Notes under the pieces: generated by a model
Told to the model about the DNA's origin: nothing
Database searches by the model: none
The model's input: the letters and a program-made list of their open reading frames with translations, nothing else
In this document: piece by piece, positions 1 through 8,220 of the stretch
Numbering within the stretch: the stretch's first letter is position 1
Layout of the letters: the number at the start of each line of letters is the position of its first letter
DNA from: Anaerolineae bacterium
GTDB taxonomy: Bacteria > Chloroflexota > Anaerolineae > Aggregatilineales > Phototrophicaceae
DNA: 64,000 bases
Reading direction: 5' to 3'
Assembly: GCA_025055175.1 (NCBI GenBank)
Contig: JANWYT010000001.1
Span: 1-64,000, forward strand
Translations under genes and position numbers: made by a program

Positions 1-869
1 AGCAAGGCGATGGCCAGGGCGGCAGCGGCTTCGGCTTCAGCCTTGATGGCCTTGTAGACGGTCATACTCTGGCGGCCCGCCAAGATGTTCTGGATGCCGC
101 CGACGGTGGCGTCTTGCCCCGTGACGGGGATGTAGGGCAGACCCTGGCTCTCTAGGGCGGCGATGACAGCGCCAGCCAGGCCGTCGTTGGCGGCGATGGC
201 GGCGTCGATGTCGCCACCAGCGGCGGTGAGCATCTGCTCAAAGATGACGAGGGCTTGCTGATTGTCCCAGTTTGGCACGCTCTGATCGTCCACCAGCGTC
301 CATTCTCCCGATTCGAACTTGGGACGGATGACGCTGTTGTAGCCGTTGGCGAAGAGGGTGGCGTTGTTGTCGGTGGGGCTGCCGTTGAGGACGGCGACGC
401 GCGGGTTGACCAGGCCGGCGGCTTCGACGGCGGCGACCAGGCCTTCGCCTTGCAGGCGACCGACGGCTTCGTTGTCGAAGGAGACGTAGAAGTCGGCGCC
501 TGGGCCTTCGATGGTGAGGCGGTCGTAGTCGATGATCTTGACGCCGGCTTCGCGGGCCAGGGCGATGATCTGAGCGCCGCTGCCGCTGTCGAGGTTGACC
601 ATGAGGATGACTTTAGCGCCGTTGGTGATGGCCTGTTCGGCCTGGGTGATTTGGGTGGTGGCGCTGCCCTCTGCGTTGACGATGGTGTAGCTCACGCCGG
701 CGGCTTCGAAGGCGGCGGCCAGGAAGCGACGGTCGTCGTTCTCCCAACGGGCGCTGCTGGCGCTGTCTGGCAGCAGCACGGCAATGTCGACGCTTTGGGC
801 TTGCACTGCGAAGGAGGCGAGCGATATTAAGCCCAGCGCCACGAGGCTTGCGACTCTTTTGATTTGCAT
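1..869 (-). CDS. xylF: Xylose-type sugar ABC transporter substrate-binding protein, C-terminus cut by window edge
   Basis: I translated this reading frame directly; it stays open to base 1, so the 3' end lies outside the window. The ATG at 867-869 is preceded by GAGGG a few bases upstream. The product begins MQIKRVASLVALGLISLASF, a signal peptide with likely cleavage after VQA before QSVD. The mature part has SSARWENDD, a run like the start of XylF/ChvE periplasmic binding proteins, then NLDSG, DYDR, NEAVG, NGSPTDNNA, AANDG and VTGQDA, in the order expected for D-xylose binding proteins (type I periplasmic fold). It follows xylA and xylB on the same strand, which fits xylose uptake. XylG/XylH partners may lie beyond the edge. 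A related pentose is possible as ligand. Confidence 0.88.
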   Translation of the reverse strand, partial: MQIKRVASLVALGLISLASFAVQAQSVDIAVLLPDSASSARWENDDRRFLAAAFEAAGVSYTIVNAEGSATTQITQAEQAITNGAKVILMVNLDSGSGAQIIALAREAGVKIIDYDRLTIEGPGADFYVSFDNEAVGRLQGEGLVAAVEAAGLVNPRVAVLNGSPTDNNATLFANGYNSVIRPKFESGEWTLVDDQSVPNWDNQQALVIFEQMLTAAGGDIDAAIAANDGLAGAVIAALESQGLPYIPVTGQDATVGGIQNILAGRQSMTVYKAIKAEAEAAAALAIAL

Positions 870-1004
870 ACTATCCCTCATCAATGATAGATCATCAGTT
901 TAATGGTTACTGCTCAAGTTGTGCGCCTCCAAAGCCCGCGTACTATTTTCAACTAAAGCGAGCCGCGTTCACGGCAGGCGCATCGTCCGTGAATACCCCA
1001 TGAA

Positions 1005-1033
1005 ACTATAACATGACGTGCGCAAGTGCGCAA
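1005..1033 (-). promoter_or_regulatory. Promoter of xylF with tandem 8-nt repeat
   Basis: On the minus strand TTGCGC (1028-1033) is followed after exactly 17 bases by TATAGT (1005-1010), a good sigma-70-type promoter about 135 bases upstream of the xylF start. The -35 box lies in a perfect tandem repeat: GTGCGCAA occurs at 1018-1025 and 1026-1033 on the plus strand. A repressor or activator could bind this repeat. It implies xylF can be expressed separately from xylAB. Confidence 0.55.
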
Positions 1034-1056
1034 GAATTTCTGAACATGACGCCGCA

Positions 1057-2529
1057 TTACGTCATGACTAACGACTTGAGAGCCGGGTAAAGCTGGCGAT
1101 AGGTGGCGTAGTGGGGCGCATAGTCGGCGCTGCGCTGGGGCAACGTGGCGTCAGAAGTCGTGATCGTGGTGTGGCAGGCTGTTTGCACGTCGCTGTACAG
1201 GCCCGCGCCGACTCCGGCCAGCAGAGCTGCGCCATAGGCCGCGCCTTCAGTCGTATTGACGCTCACCAGCGGCGCATCTAGCACGTCGGCTAGGATTTGC
1301 CGCCACAGGGCAGACTTGGCGCCGCCGCCGCTCACGCGCACTTCGCGGATGTTGGGCGCGCTGGCGCGGATGAGTTCAAAGCCATCGCGCAGGCCGAAGG
1401 CCACGCCTTCGAGGATAGCGCGCGTCAGATGAGCGCGCGTGTGTCTGCTGGTGAGGCCGATGAAGCCGCCGCGCGCCAGCGGATCGGGGTGGGGGGTACG
1501 CTCGCCCGTCAGGTAGGGCAGGAAGTACAGCCCTTCGCTGCCAATGGGCGCTTGGGCGGCTTCGTCCACTAGTGCGTCGAAAGGCGTATCCGCTGCCAGC
1601 GTGTCTCTGTACCATTGCAGGCTGCCCGCTGCGCTGAGCATGACCCCCATGAAATGCCACAGGTTCGGGGCAGCATGACAGAAAGCGTGCAAGCGCCCTT
1701 GTGGCTCGTAGGCGTAGCGCTCTAGCGGGGCGAAGACCACGCCAGAAGTCCCCACCGCTAAGCTGAGGATGCCTTCTTCGACCGCGCCGACGCCGACTGC
1801 GCCAGCGGCTTGATCGCCGCCACCGCCGACGATGGGCGTGCCTGCGGCTAGGCCTGTCGCTTCAGCGGCGGCCTGGTTGACCGTGCCGGTGACCTGTGTG
1901 CCTTCGTAGAGCGTGGGTAACCAGCTTTCGGGGATGTCTAGCGCGGCCAAGACTTCGCCAGACCAGCGGCGCTGAGCTACGTCTAGCAGAGACATGCCAG
2001 CGGCGTCGCTCATCTCAGCGGCGTAGTCCCCGCTCAGCATGAAGCGGATGTAGTCTTTGGGCAGCAAGATGTGGGCCACGCGCGCGTAGACGTCGGGTTC
2101 ATGTTCGCGCACCCAAAGAATCTTGGGCGCGGTGAAGCCAGTCAGGGCGCGGTTGCCCGTGAGTTGGATCAGGCGCTCAAAGCCGATCTGCTCTGTCATG
2201 GCGTCACACTGAGCTTGGGTGCGGCCATCGTTCCACAAAATAGAGGGGCGCAGGACGTAGCCTGCTGCGTCCAGCAGCACTAGGCCGTGCATTTGCCCGC
2301 TCAGGCCGACGGCTTGGATAGGCTTGTCGGGGTGGGCTTGCGTCACGGCGCGGATGGAAGCTGCCATGCCCTGCCACCAATCGGCGGGGTTCTGCTCGCT
2401 CCACAGTGGTTTGGGCTGACTGATGGGCTGAGGCGTGCTATGGCTGGCGATGACTTGGCCTGTCTCGGCGTCGATGAGCAGGGCCTTTGCGCTGGTGGTG
2501 CTGATGTCGAGTCCCATGAGGTAGGGCAT
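1057..2529 (-). CDS. xylB: Xylulokinase
   Basis: This 490-residue protein is a full-length FGGY-family kinase that phosphorylates D-xylulose to D-xylulose 5-phosphate for the pentose phosphate pathway, in the cytoplasm. The N-terminal ATPase motif reads MGLDISTTSAKALLID, followed by LSGQMHGLVLLD and LWNDGRT (substrate binding), AAGAVGVGAV with SLAVGTSG in the centre, and the C-terminal VSGGGAKSALWRQILADV signature. Length matches E. coli XylB (about 484). The start has AGGAGGAAGAC just upstream. It lies 50 bases after xylA on the same strand, so co-transcription is likely. The Asp in the MHG-LWND region supports xylulokinase over other FGGY kinases, though specificity cannot be proved by eye. 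Confidence 0.93.
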   Translation of the reverse strand: MPYLMGLDISTTSAKALLIDAETGQVIASHSTPQPISQPKPLWSEQNPADWWQGMAASIRAVTQAHPDKPIQAVGLSGQMHGLVLLDAAGYVLRPSILWNDGRTQAQCDAMTEQIGFERLIQLTGNRALTGFTAPKILWVREHEPDVYARVAHILLPKDYIRFMLSGDYAAEMSDAAGMSLLDVAQRRWSGEVLAALDIPESWLPTLYEGTQVTGTVNQAAAEATGLAAGTPIVGGGGDQAAGAVGVGAVEEGILSLAVGTSGVVFAPLERYAYEPQGRLHAFCHAAPNLWHFMGVMLSAAGSLQWYRDTLAADTPFDALVDEAAQAPIGSEGLYFLPYLTGERTPHPDPLARGGFIGLTSRHTRAHLTRAILEGVAFGLRDGFELIRASAPNIREVRVSGGGAKSALWRQILADVLDAPLVSVNTTEGAAYGAALLAGVGAGLYSDVQTACHTTITTSDATLPQRSADYAPHYATYRQLYPALKSLVMT

Positions 2530-2579
2530 AGTCTTCCTCCTGCGAGAGGGCGCTGAGCCGCGCCCCTGTCGGCTGGCCT

Positions 2580-3746
2580 CTAGCGCACGCCTAGCAGCAG
2601 CTCAACGGTGAGTTGATCGAGCTGTTCGTAAGGCAGGCCGCGCTTACCCAGGGCTGGCACGTCGAAGCTCTCTGCCTTCAGGCGTTCGGCCTTGTCCTTG
2701 CTGTAGCCGCCGCTCAGGTAACTGTATGTCCCATCGTCAGCATTGATCTGTTGGACGAGGGCCTGAATTTCAGGATCGGCGTTCCAGCGAGCCGCTTTCT
2801 CTTTCAGGATGAGGTAGGTGCGCATACAGCCGCGCGCGAAGGCCTTCACGCCCTCGTAGTCTTCAGTGCGGTAGGCGTGGGCGTCGAAGTGGCGGCTGCC
2901 CTCGTAGCCCATGTCCTCCAGGAACTTCACCAGGAAGAAGGCCTGCTTGAGCATGACTGAGCCAAAGCGGAAGTCTTGATCATAGCGGCCGAAGAGTTGG
3001 TCATTTAGGTCGATGTGGAACAGCTTGCCTGCGTCCCAGGCCTGAGCAATAGCGTGGAGGAAGTTCAGGCCGGCCATGTGTTCGTGAGCCACCTCTGGAT
3101 TCAGGCCTACCATCTCTGGATGATCCAGCGTGGCGATGAAGCCTAAAGCGCTGCCGACGGTAGGCAGATAAATGTCGCTGCGTGGCTCGTTGGGCTTGGG
3201 TTCGATGGCGAATTTGAGGTCGTAGCCGTTGTCTTTGACGTAGGCGCACAGGAAGTTGAGCGCTTCACGGAAGCGCTTGCCGCTCTCTAGGGCGCTCTTG
3301 CTGGCGTCCGTCTCTGTGCCTTCGCGCCCACCCCAAAAGACGTAGACCTTCGCCCCCAGCTCCACGCCCAGGTCGATGGCGCGCATGGTCTTCTGCAGAG
3401 CATAGGCGCGCACGCGCGGATCGTTGCTGGTGAAAGCGCCATCCTTGAAGATGGGGTCGTAGAATAGGTTGGTCGTGGCCATTGGCACGACGATACCCGT
3501 GTCAGCCAGAGCCTGCTTGAACTCGCGTACGATCTGATCGCGTTCGGCGGGGGTGGCGTCGATAGGCACGAGGTCGTTATCGTGTAGATTGACGCCCCAC
3601 GCGCCGACTTCTGCCAGCATGTGGACGATTTCGACGGGACTCATGCGGTGGCGCACGGCTTCGCCGAAGGGATCGCGGCCTACGTTGCCTACTGTCCACA
3701 GGCCAAAGGTGAATTTATGTTCGGGTTTAGGGGTGTAGTCGCTCAT
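2580..3746 (-). CDS. xylA: Xylose isomerase
   Basis: This 388-residue enzyme interconverts D-xylose and D-xylulose. It is a TIM-barrel, metal-dependent isomerase of the short actinobacterial type (about 390 residues). Key motifs are WGVNLHDND (catalytic His and Asp), YVFWGGREG, the metal-site run [27 protein letters not shown] and FHIDLNDQ. An in-frame ATG lies eight codons upstream, but the chosen ATG at 3746 ([12 protein letters not shown]) has AGGAG eight bases before it, so I prefer it. The gene precedes xylB by 50 bases and follows a sugar permease by 57. The context is pentose catabolism. Confidence 0.95.
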   Translation of the reverse strand: MSDYTPKPEHKFTFGLWTVGNVGRDPFGEAVRHRMSPVEIVHMLAEVGAWGVNLHDNDLVPIDATPAERDQIVREFKQALADTGIVVPMATTNLFYDPIFKDGAFTSNDPRVRAYALQKTMRAIDLGVELGAKVYVFWGGREGTETDASKSALESGKRFREALNFLCAYVKDNGYDLKFAIEPKPNEPRSDIYLPTVGSALGFIATLDHPEMVGLNPEVAHEHMAGLNFLHAIAQAWDAGKLFHIDLNDQLFGRYDQDFRFGSVMLKQAFFLVKFLEDMGYEGSRHFDAHAYRTEDYEGVKAFARGCMRTYLILKEKAARWNADPEIQALVQQINADDGTYSYLSGGYSKDKAERLKAESFDVPALGKRGLPYEQLDQLTVELLLGVR

Positions 3747-3803
3747 CAAAAAGTCTCCTGAGTGTGGCAAAGGGTTTGGCGAGAGTATAGCGCGGAATGA
3801 CCG

Positions 3804-4775
3804 TCATGACGACGAGCCGCGCTTGCTTTTGTGACCGCCGATCCGCTGCGTCGCCATGTCGATGGCCACTGCCAGGACGAGGACGACGCCCTGGATGATT
3901 TGTTGGGGATAGCTGGCCACGCGCAGATGATTCATGCCGTTGCCCAGCACGCCCACTAACAGCGCCCCAAAGACCGCCGTTGGGATGTTGCCCACGCCGC
4001 CGAACAGGCTGACGCCGCCTAGGACGGCCGCTGTGATGGCCTGGAGTTCTAGGCCAACCGCTGCCTGCGGCTGAGCCGAGTAGACGCGCGCTGTCAGCAG
4101 CACGCCCGCCAGCGCCGCCAGCGTACCGCTCAGGCCGTAAGTGACCATCTTCACGCGGTTGACGGGGACGCTGGCCAGGCGCGCCGTCTCTTCACTTCCG
4201 CCGATGGCGTAGACGTACAGGCCGAAGCGCGTCTGCGAGAGCAGATAGGTCATCAGCACCACCACCGTCACCCAGACGATCAGCGGCATGGGGACTCCCA
4301 GCACATCGCCGCGCCCCCAGAAGTTGTAAGCATCGCCTAGATTGGAGATGGGGCGGCTGTTGGTGTAGGCCAGCGTGAGGCCGCGCGCCACCCCCAGCAT
4401 GGAGAGCGTCGCTACGAAGGGCGGCAATTTGCCATAGACCACTAGCCCGCCGTTAACTAGGCCCAGCCCGAAGCCTGCTACCAAGCCCAAGACGATAGCT
4501 ATCTCGGCGGGCAGGCCGTTGCGCGCCACCAAGCCAGCGGAGAGCGCGCCGCACAGCGCCGCCACGCTGCCCACTGATAGGTCAATGCCGCCGCTGAGCA
4601 TGACCAGCGTCATGCCCACCGCCGTCAGGATGACGTGGCTGTTCTGTACCAGGATGTTGGTGAGGTTTTGGCCCACCAAGAAGCGGTTGGTCGTCAGGCT
4701 GAAGAAGACGACCAGCACCAGTAGGAAGATGAAGACGGTACTGCGTCGGAAGAGGCGCGATAGGCTGAGGCTCAT
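3804..4775 (-). CDS. CUT2 sugar ABC transporter permease (second RbsC-like)
   Basis: This is a 323-residue integral membrane protein of the RbsC/XylH/AraH family (BPD_transp_2). It has the hydrophobic pattern of the family and the motifs LSGGIDLSVGSVAALCGAL, PPFVATLSMLGVARGLTL and AVLGGVSLFGGVGNI. The ATG overlaps the stop of the upstream ATPase gene by four bases (ATGA), so the two are translationally coupled. It should form the membrane channel with the RbsA-like ATPase. It clearly differs from the other RbsC-like permease at 8221-9168, so the transporter may use two different permease subunits, or this one may serve the xylose-binding protein. It ends with a basic tail (RIGGHKSKRGSSS). Confidence 0.9.
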   Translation of the reverse strand: MSLSLSRLFRRSTVFIFLLVLVVFFSLTTNRFLVGQNLTNILVQNSHVILTAVGMTLVMLSGGIDLSVGSVAALCGALSAGLVARNGLPAEIAIVLGLVAGFGLGLVNGGLVVYGKLPPFVATLSMLGVARGLTLAYTNSRPISNLGDAYNFWGRGDVLGVPMPLIVWVTVVVLMTYLLSQTRFGLYVYAIGGSEETARLASVPVNRVKMVTYGLSGTLAALAGVLLTARVYSAQPQAAVGLELQAITAAVLGGVSLFGGVGNIPTAVFGALLVGVLGNGMNHLRVASYPQQIIQGVVLVLAVAIDMATQRIGGHKSKRGSSS

Positions 4776-6286
4776 GAGGTCTTCGCTCCTGTGGCAGCGC
4801 GCATGATGTCGTCTTGGGTGGCCAGGCGCGGGTTCATCTCGGCAACGACGCGCCCCCCACGCATGACAAGCACGCGGTCGCTCACGCCCAGCACTTCGGG
4901 CAGCTCAGAGCTGATCATCAGGATGCCGACGCCTTGAGACGCCAGCTCGCGCATGAGACGATGAATCTCGCCTTTGGCGCCCACGTCAATGCCGCGCGTC
5001 GGTTCGTCCAGGATCAAAACCTGCGGCTTGAGAGTCAGCCATTTGGCGATGACGACTTTCTGTTGGTTGCCGCCACTGAGGTTGCGGACTTTTTGCCGCA
5101 CAGATGGAGTGCGCACGCCCAGCTTGTCCACGTATTCTTGGGCGAGGTGTTGGCTATCGCGCCAGCGGATTAGGCCGAAGCGAGCCAGTTGGTGCAGGAT
5201 GCGCACGCTGATGTTGGCGCCGACCTCCATCCGCAGGAACAGACCCTGGCCCTTGCGATCTTCTGTGACCAGAGCAATGCCCGCACGAATAGCGTCGGCG
5301 GGGCGGCGCAGGCGCAGCTTCTGGCCGCGCAGCAAGATGTCGCCCTGGGTGGGTGGGTGGACGCTGAAGATAGTCTCCGCCAGTTCCGTCCGTCCCGCTC
5401 CCACCAAGCCAGCGACTCCCAAGATTTCGCCCTCGTACAAAGTGAAGTTAATGTCATGAAGGATGCCTGCGCGGCTCAGGTTGCGCACTTCCAGGATGGG
5501 CTGTCGTTGGCTCTGGACGTCTTCACCCGCAGGCCGCTGGTTCGTCTCGCCCAACTCTCGGCCGACCATCATGCGGATGAGCGCGTCAGCGGTCATGCCC
5601 TGGAGGGGTTCGCTGCCCACCAGGCTGCCATCGCGCAAGACCGTCACGCGGTCGGCGATGGCGAAGATTTCATTCAGGCGGTGCGAGATGAAGACGATGG
5701 AGACGCCTTGCTCTTTGAGCGCGCGCATGGTGCGGAACAGCACTGCAACCTCAGCGTTGGAGAGCGAAGACGTGGGTTCATCCATGACGATGAGCTGCGC
5801 CGACAGCGACAGGGCTTTGGCGACTTCGACCATCTGCTGCTGGGCCAACGGCAGGTCGCGCACAGGCGTGCGCGGGTCAACGTCCAGGTCTAGGCGCGCC
5901 AACTGCTGGTGTGCTTGCTCATACAGCGTCGTCCAGTCAATTGTGCCGGGCAGCAGGCCAGCAGGCTCACGGCCCAAGTAGATGTTCTTGGCTACGTCCA
6001 AATAGGGGACGAGTGCTAGTTCTTGGTGAATCATGCTGATTCCCAGATTTTTGGCGTCTTGCGGCGAACGAATCTGGACGGGCTGCCCGCGCCAGAAGAT
6101 TTGGCCGCTATCAGGGGTGAAGACGCCGTCCAGAATGCGCATGAGCGTACTCTTGCCTGCGCCGTTCTCGCCCAACAAGGCCATAATCTCGCCTGGCTGG
6201 ACGGTGAAGTCAACCCTATCAAGCGCCTTGACGCCAGGAAAAGACTTGCTGATGGCGCTCATGTGAAGGAGAGGAGTCGTGTTCAT
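4772..6286 (-). CDS. rbsA: CUT2 sugar ABC transporter ATP-binding protein (two NBDs)
   Basis: This 504-residue protein has two nucleotide-binding domains in tandem, as in RbsA/XylG/MglA. The first half has Walker A GENGAGKSTLM, the region LPLAQQQMVEVAKAL in place of a canonical LSGGQ, and Walker B LIVMDEPTSSL. The second half has the degenerate P-loop GLVGAGRTEL, the signature LSGGNQQKV and Walker B VLILDEPTRGID. These are the usual features of the family. The chosen ATG at 6286 starts MNTTPLLHMSAISKSF; an upstream in-frame start would add sixteen unlikely residues. The ATPase sits between the double ribose-binding protein and the second permease and overlaps the latter by four bases. Confidence 0.92.
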   Translation of the reverse strand: MNTTPLLHMSAISKSFPGVKALDRVDFTVQPGEIMALLGENGAGKSTLMRILDGVFTPDSGQIFWRGQPVQIRSPQDAKNLGISMIHQELALVPYLDVAKNIYLGREPAGLLPGTIDWTTLYEQAHQQLARLDLDVDPRTPVRDLPLAQQQMVEVAKALSLSAQLIVMDEPTSSLSNAEVAVLFRTMRALKEQGVSIVFISHRLNEIFAIADRVTVLRDGSLVGSEPLQGMTADALIRMMVGRELGETNQRPAGEDVQSQRQPILEVRNLSRAGILHDINFTLYEGEILGVAGLVGAGRTELAETIFSVHPPTQGDILLRGQKLRLRRPADAIRAGIALVTEDRKGQGLFLRMEVGANISVRILHQLARFGLIRWRDSQHLAQEYVDKLGVRTPSVRQKVRNLSGGNQQKVVIAKWLTLKPQVLILDEPTRGIDVGAKGEIHRLMRELASQGVGILMISSELPEVLGVSDRVLVMRGGRVVAEMNPRLATQDDIMRAATGAKTS

Positions 6287-6314
6287 AGCATGGCCCTCGT
6301 CGGGGCAGTGAGTT

Positions 6315-6338
6315 AGAGGTGGCCACGCGGCCACCTCT
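6315..6338 (-). other. Perfect intercistronic stem-loop between binding protein and ATPase genes
   Basis: A perfect 10-bp inverted repeat, AGAGGTGGCC (6315-6324) and GGCCACCTCT (6329-6338), encloses a 4-base loop. It lies 13 bases after the stop of the ribose-binding protein gene. No T-run follows on the minus strand, so it looks like an RNA-stabilising or processing hairpin (as between malE and malF) rather than a terminator. Confidence 0.7.
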
Positions 6339-6351
6339 GCGAGTTCAAGCT

Positions 6352-8061
6352 TTAGCGATTGGAGACGACGGCCAGATCGACGGGGATATTAGGCGGTACA
6401 GTCTCGCCAGCAAACAGGCTGGCAGCGGTCTGTACGCCCAGATAGCCGATCACGTCGGGCTGTTGCGCGATGGTAGCGGCCAGGTCGCCAGCGCGAATGG
6501 CGGCGATGGCGTCGTCGATGGCATCAAAGCCCACGAAGATGATCCCTTCGCGGCCAGCGGCTTTGGCTGCTTCGATAGCGCCCAAGATCATCTCGTCGTT
6601 GTGTGCGAACACGCCGTCGATCTGCGGCTGGCTTTGCAGGATGTTTTCGAAGACTGTCAGGCCTTCGGCGCGGTTGAAGTTGGCCGTCTGGCGCGCGACG
6701 ATGGTCACGCCAGGGCAGTTGCTGGCCATGTAATCATTGAAGCCTTGACCGCGATCGCGGGCCGCCGACGTGCCGGCAATGCCCTCCAATTCGACGACGT
6801 TGCCCGCGCCGCCCAGAGCCTGGCATAGGAATTCTGCCGCCATCATCCCGCCGGCCACGTTGTCGCTGGCGATGTGGCTGACGAAATTGCCACCGTTCGC
6901 GCTGCGGTCAATCGTGAAGACAGGGATATTGGCTGCGTTAGCGGCTTCGATGGAGGGGATGATGGCGTCACCATCGGTGGGGTTGATGAGCAGGGCATCG
7001 ACGCCTTGCGCGATCAGGTCTTCGATGTTGGCGGCTTCGACGGCGCTGCTGTCCTGGCTGTCGACGACGATCAGCTCAATGGCTAAATAGTCGCTGGCGG
7101 CCTTCAGCGCGCCATCGCGCAGGGTGACGAAGAAAGGATTGTTGAGCGTAGACAGCGACAGGCCCAGCGTCAGCTTTTGGATGACGCGCAGATCGACAGG
7201 CACAGACTGCGGCACGTTGGCGCCAGCCAGCAATTCTAAGGCGGTTTCGACCGCGAGCTGGCCCATCAGGGCAGGCTGCTGCGCGATGGTGGCGGCCAGG
7301 CTGCCATCCCTGACGGCGGCGACGGCGTCATCGATGGCATCGAAGCCCACGAAGACGATCCCTTCGCGGCCAGCGGCTTTGGCTGCTTCGATAGCGCCCA
7401 GAATCATCTCGTCGTTGTGTGCGAAGACCGCATCAATCTCCGACTGGCTTTGCAGGATGTTTTCGAAGACCGTCAGGCCCTCGGCGCGGTTGAAGTTGGC
7501 CGTCTGGCGCGCCACCACTTCCAGGCCAGGACAGAAGCCGCTCACGGTTTCGTTGAAGCCCTGGCCACGATCACGGGCTGCTGATGTGCCAGCAATGCCC
7601 TCCAGCTCCACGACTTTGCCGTTGCCGTTCAGCGCGCGGCAAATGTACAAGGCCGCCGAGCGACCACCAGAGACGTTGTCGCTGGCGATGTGGCTGACGA
7701 CCAGGCCGCCGTTGGCACTGCGATCCACTGTGAAGACGGGGATACCGGCAGCGTTGGCGGCCTGTACGGATGGCACGATAGCGTCGCCGTCGGTAGGATT
7801 GATGAGCAGGGCATCGACGCCTTGCGCGATCAGGTCTTCGATGTTGGCAGCTTCGGTGGCGCTGCTGTCTTGGCTATCTGCGACGATCAAGGTCACACCA
7901 TTGGCGTCGGCAGCGGCCTGCGCGCCGTCGCGCAGGGTGACGAAGAAAGGATTGTTCAGCGTAGAGAGCGACAGGCCGATGACAATTTCATCTTGGGCGC
8001 TGGTCATGACTCCGCCTAACAGGGCGACAGCTGCCAGGCTCATCCAAAACTTGTGTTTCAT
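6352..8061 (-). CDS. Double-length ribose-type substrate-binding protein (two fused RbsB domains)
   Basis: This 569-residue secreted protein holds two complete RbsB-like domains in one chain. It has a signal peptide (MKHKFWMSLAAVALLGGVMT, likely cut after TSA), domain 1 at about residues 26-298 and domain 2 at about 299-569, with no linker and no second signal peptide. RbsB sugar contacts can be matched in both halves: N37, F39, F40, N88, D113, R114, R165, F190, N216, D241, Q261 in the first and N308, F310, F311, N360, D385, R386, R437, F462, N488, D513, Q533 in the second. Normal RbsB is about 295 residues. GGAGAG lies upstream of the ATG. It lies between the rbsC- and rbsA-type genes and presumably feeds that transporter, with two ligand sites per polypeptide. 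Ribose is likely; another pentose is possible. Confidence 0.93.
   Translation of the reverse strand: MKHKFWMSLAAVALLGGVMTSAQDEIVIGLSLSTLNNPFFVTLRDGAQAAADANGVTLIVADSQDSSATEAANIEDLIAQGVDALLINPTDGDAIVPSVQAANAAGIPVFTVDRSANGGLVVSHIASDNVSGGRSAALYICRALNGNGKVVELEGIAGTSAARDRGQGFNETVSGFCPGLEVVARQTANFNRAEGLTVFENILQSQSEIDAVFAHNDEMILGAIEAAKAAGREGIVFVGFDAIDDAVAAVRDGSLAATIAQQPALMGQLAVETALELLAGANVPQSVPVDLRVIQKLTLGLSLSTLNNPFFVTLRDGALKAASDYLAIELIVVDSQDSSAVEAANIEDLIAQGVDALLINPTDGDAIIPSIEAANAANIPVFTIDRSANGGNFVSHIASDNVAGGMMAAEFLCQALGGAGNVVELEGIAGTSAARDRGQGFNDYMASNCPGVTIVARQTANFNRAEGLTVFENILQSQPQIDGVFAHNDEMILGAIEAAKAAGREGIIFVGFDAIDDAIAAIRAGDLAATIAQQPDVIGYLGVQTAASLFAGETVPPNIPVDLAVVSNR
6355..7980 (-). repeat. Internal tandem duplication forming the double RbsB gene
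   Basis: Two adjacent units of about 813 bases (7168-7980 and 6355-7167) encode the two binding domains. Runs such as STLNNPFFVTLRDGA, EAANIEDLIAQGVDALLINP and RQTANFNRAEGLTVFENILQ are identical in both, while the DNA carries scattered third-position changes and one codon indel near residue 321. The duplication is therefore old enough to have diverged, yet both copies stay in frame and intact. Confidence 0.9.
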
Positions 8062-8220
8062 ATCTTTCTCTCCTCAGCGTGCAATGCTTACAAACGACAG
8101 GATTTTTCTAATTGAGAGGATAGTGCATCACTCGTTGCTGGCTTCCCCCTTTCCCTGAATGACAGCTATGCTTGAGCCACACAGAGGCGGCTTGCGCTGC
8201 CCCTGACGGTTCACTCATAC

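Noticed and set aside
5189-5893. 234-codon open frame opposite rbsA
   Set aside because: It lies fully within the ATPase gene, whose motifs are intact; the translated sequence has no recognisable domain.
7124-8158. 344-codon open frame on the plus strand opposite the double ribose-binding gene
   Set aside because: It is a low-complexity shadow of the real minus-strand gene, repeats with the same period as the duplication and has no ribosome site.
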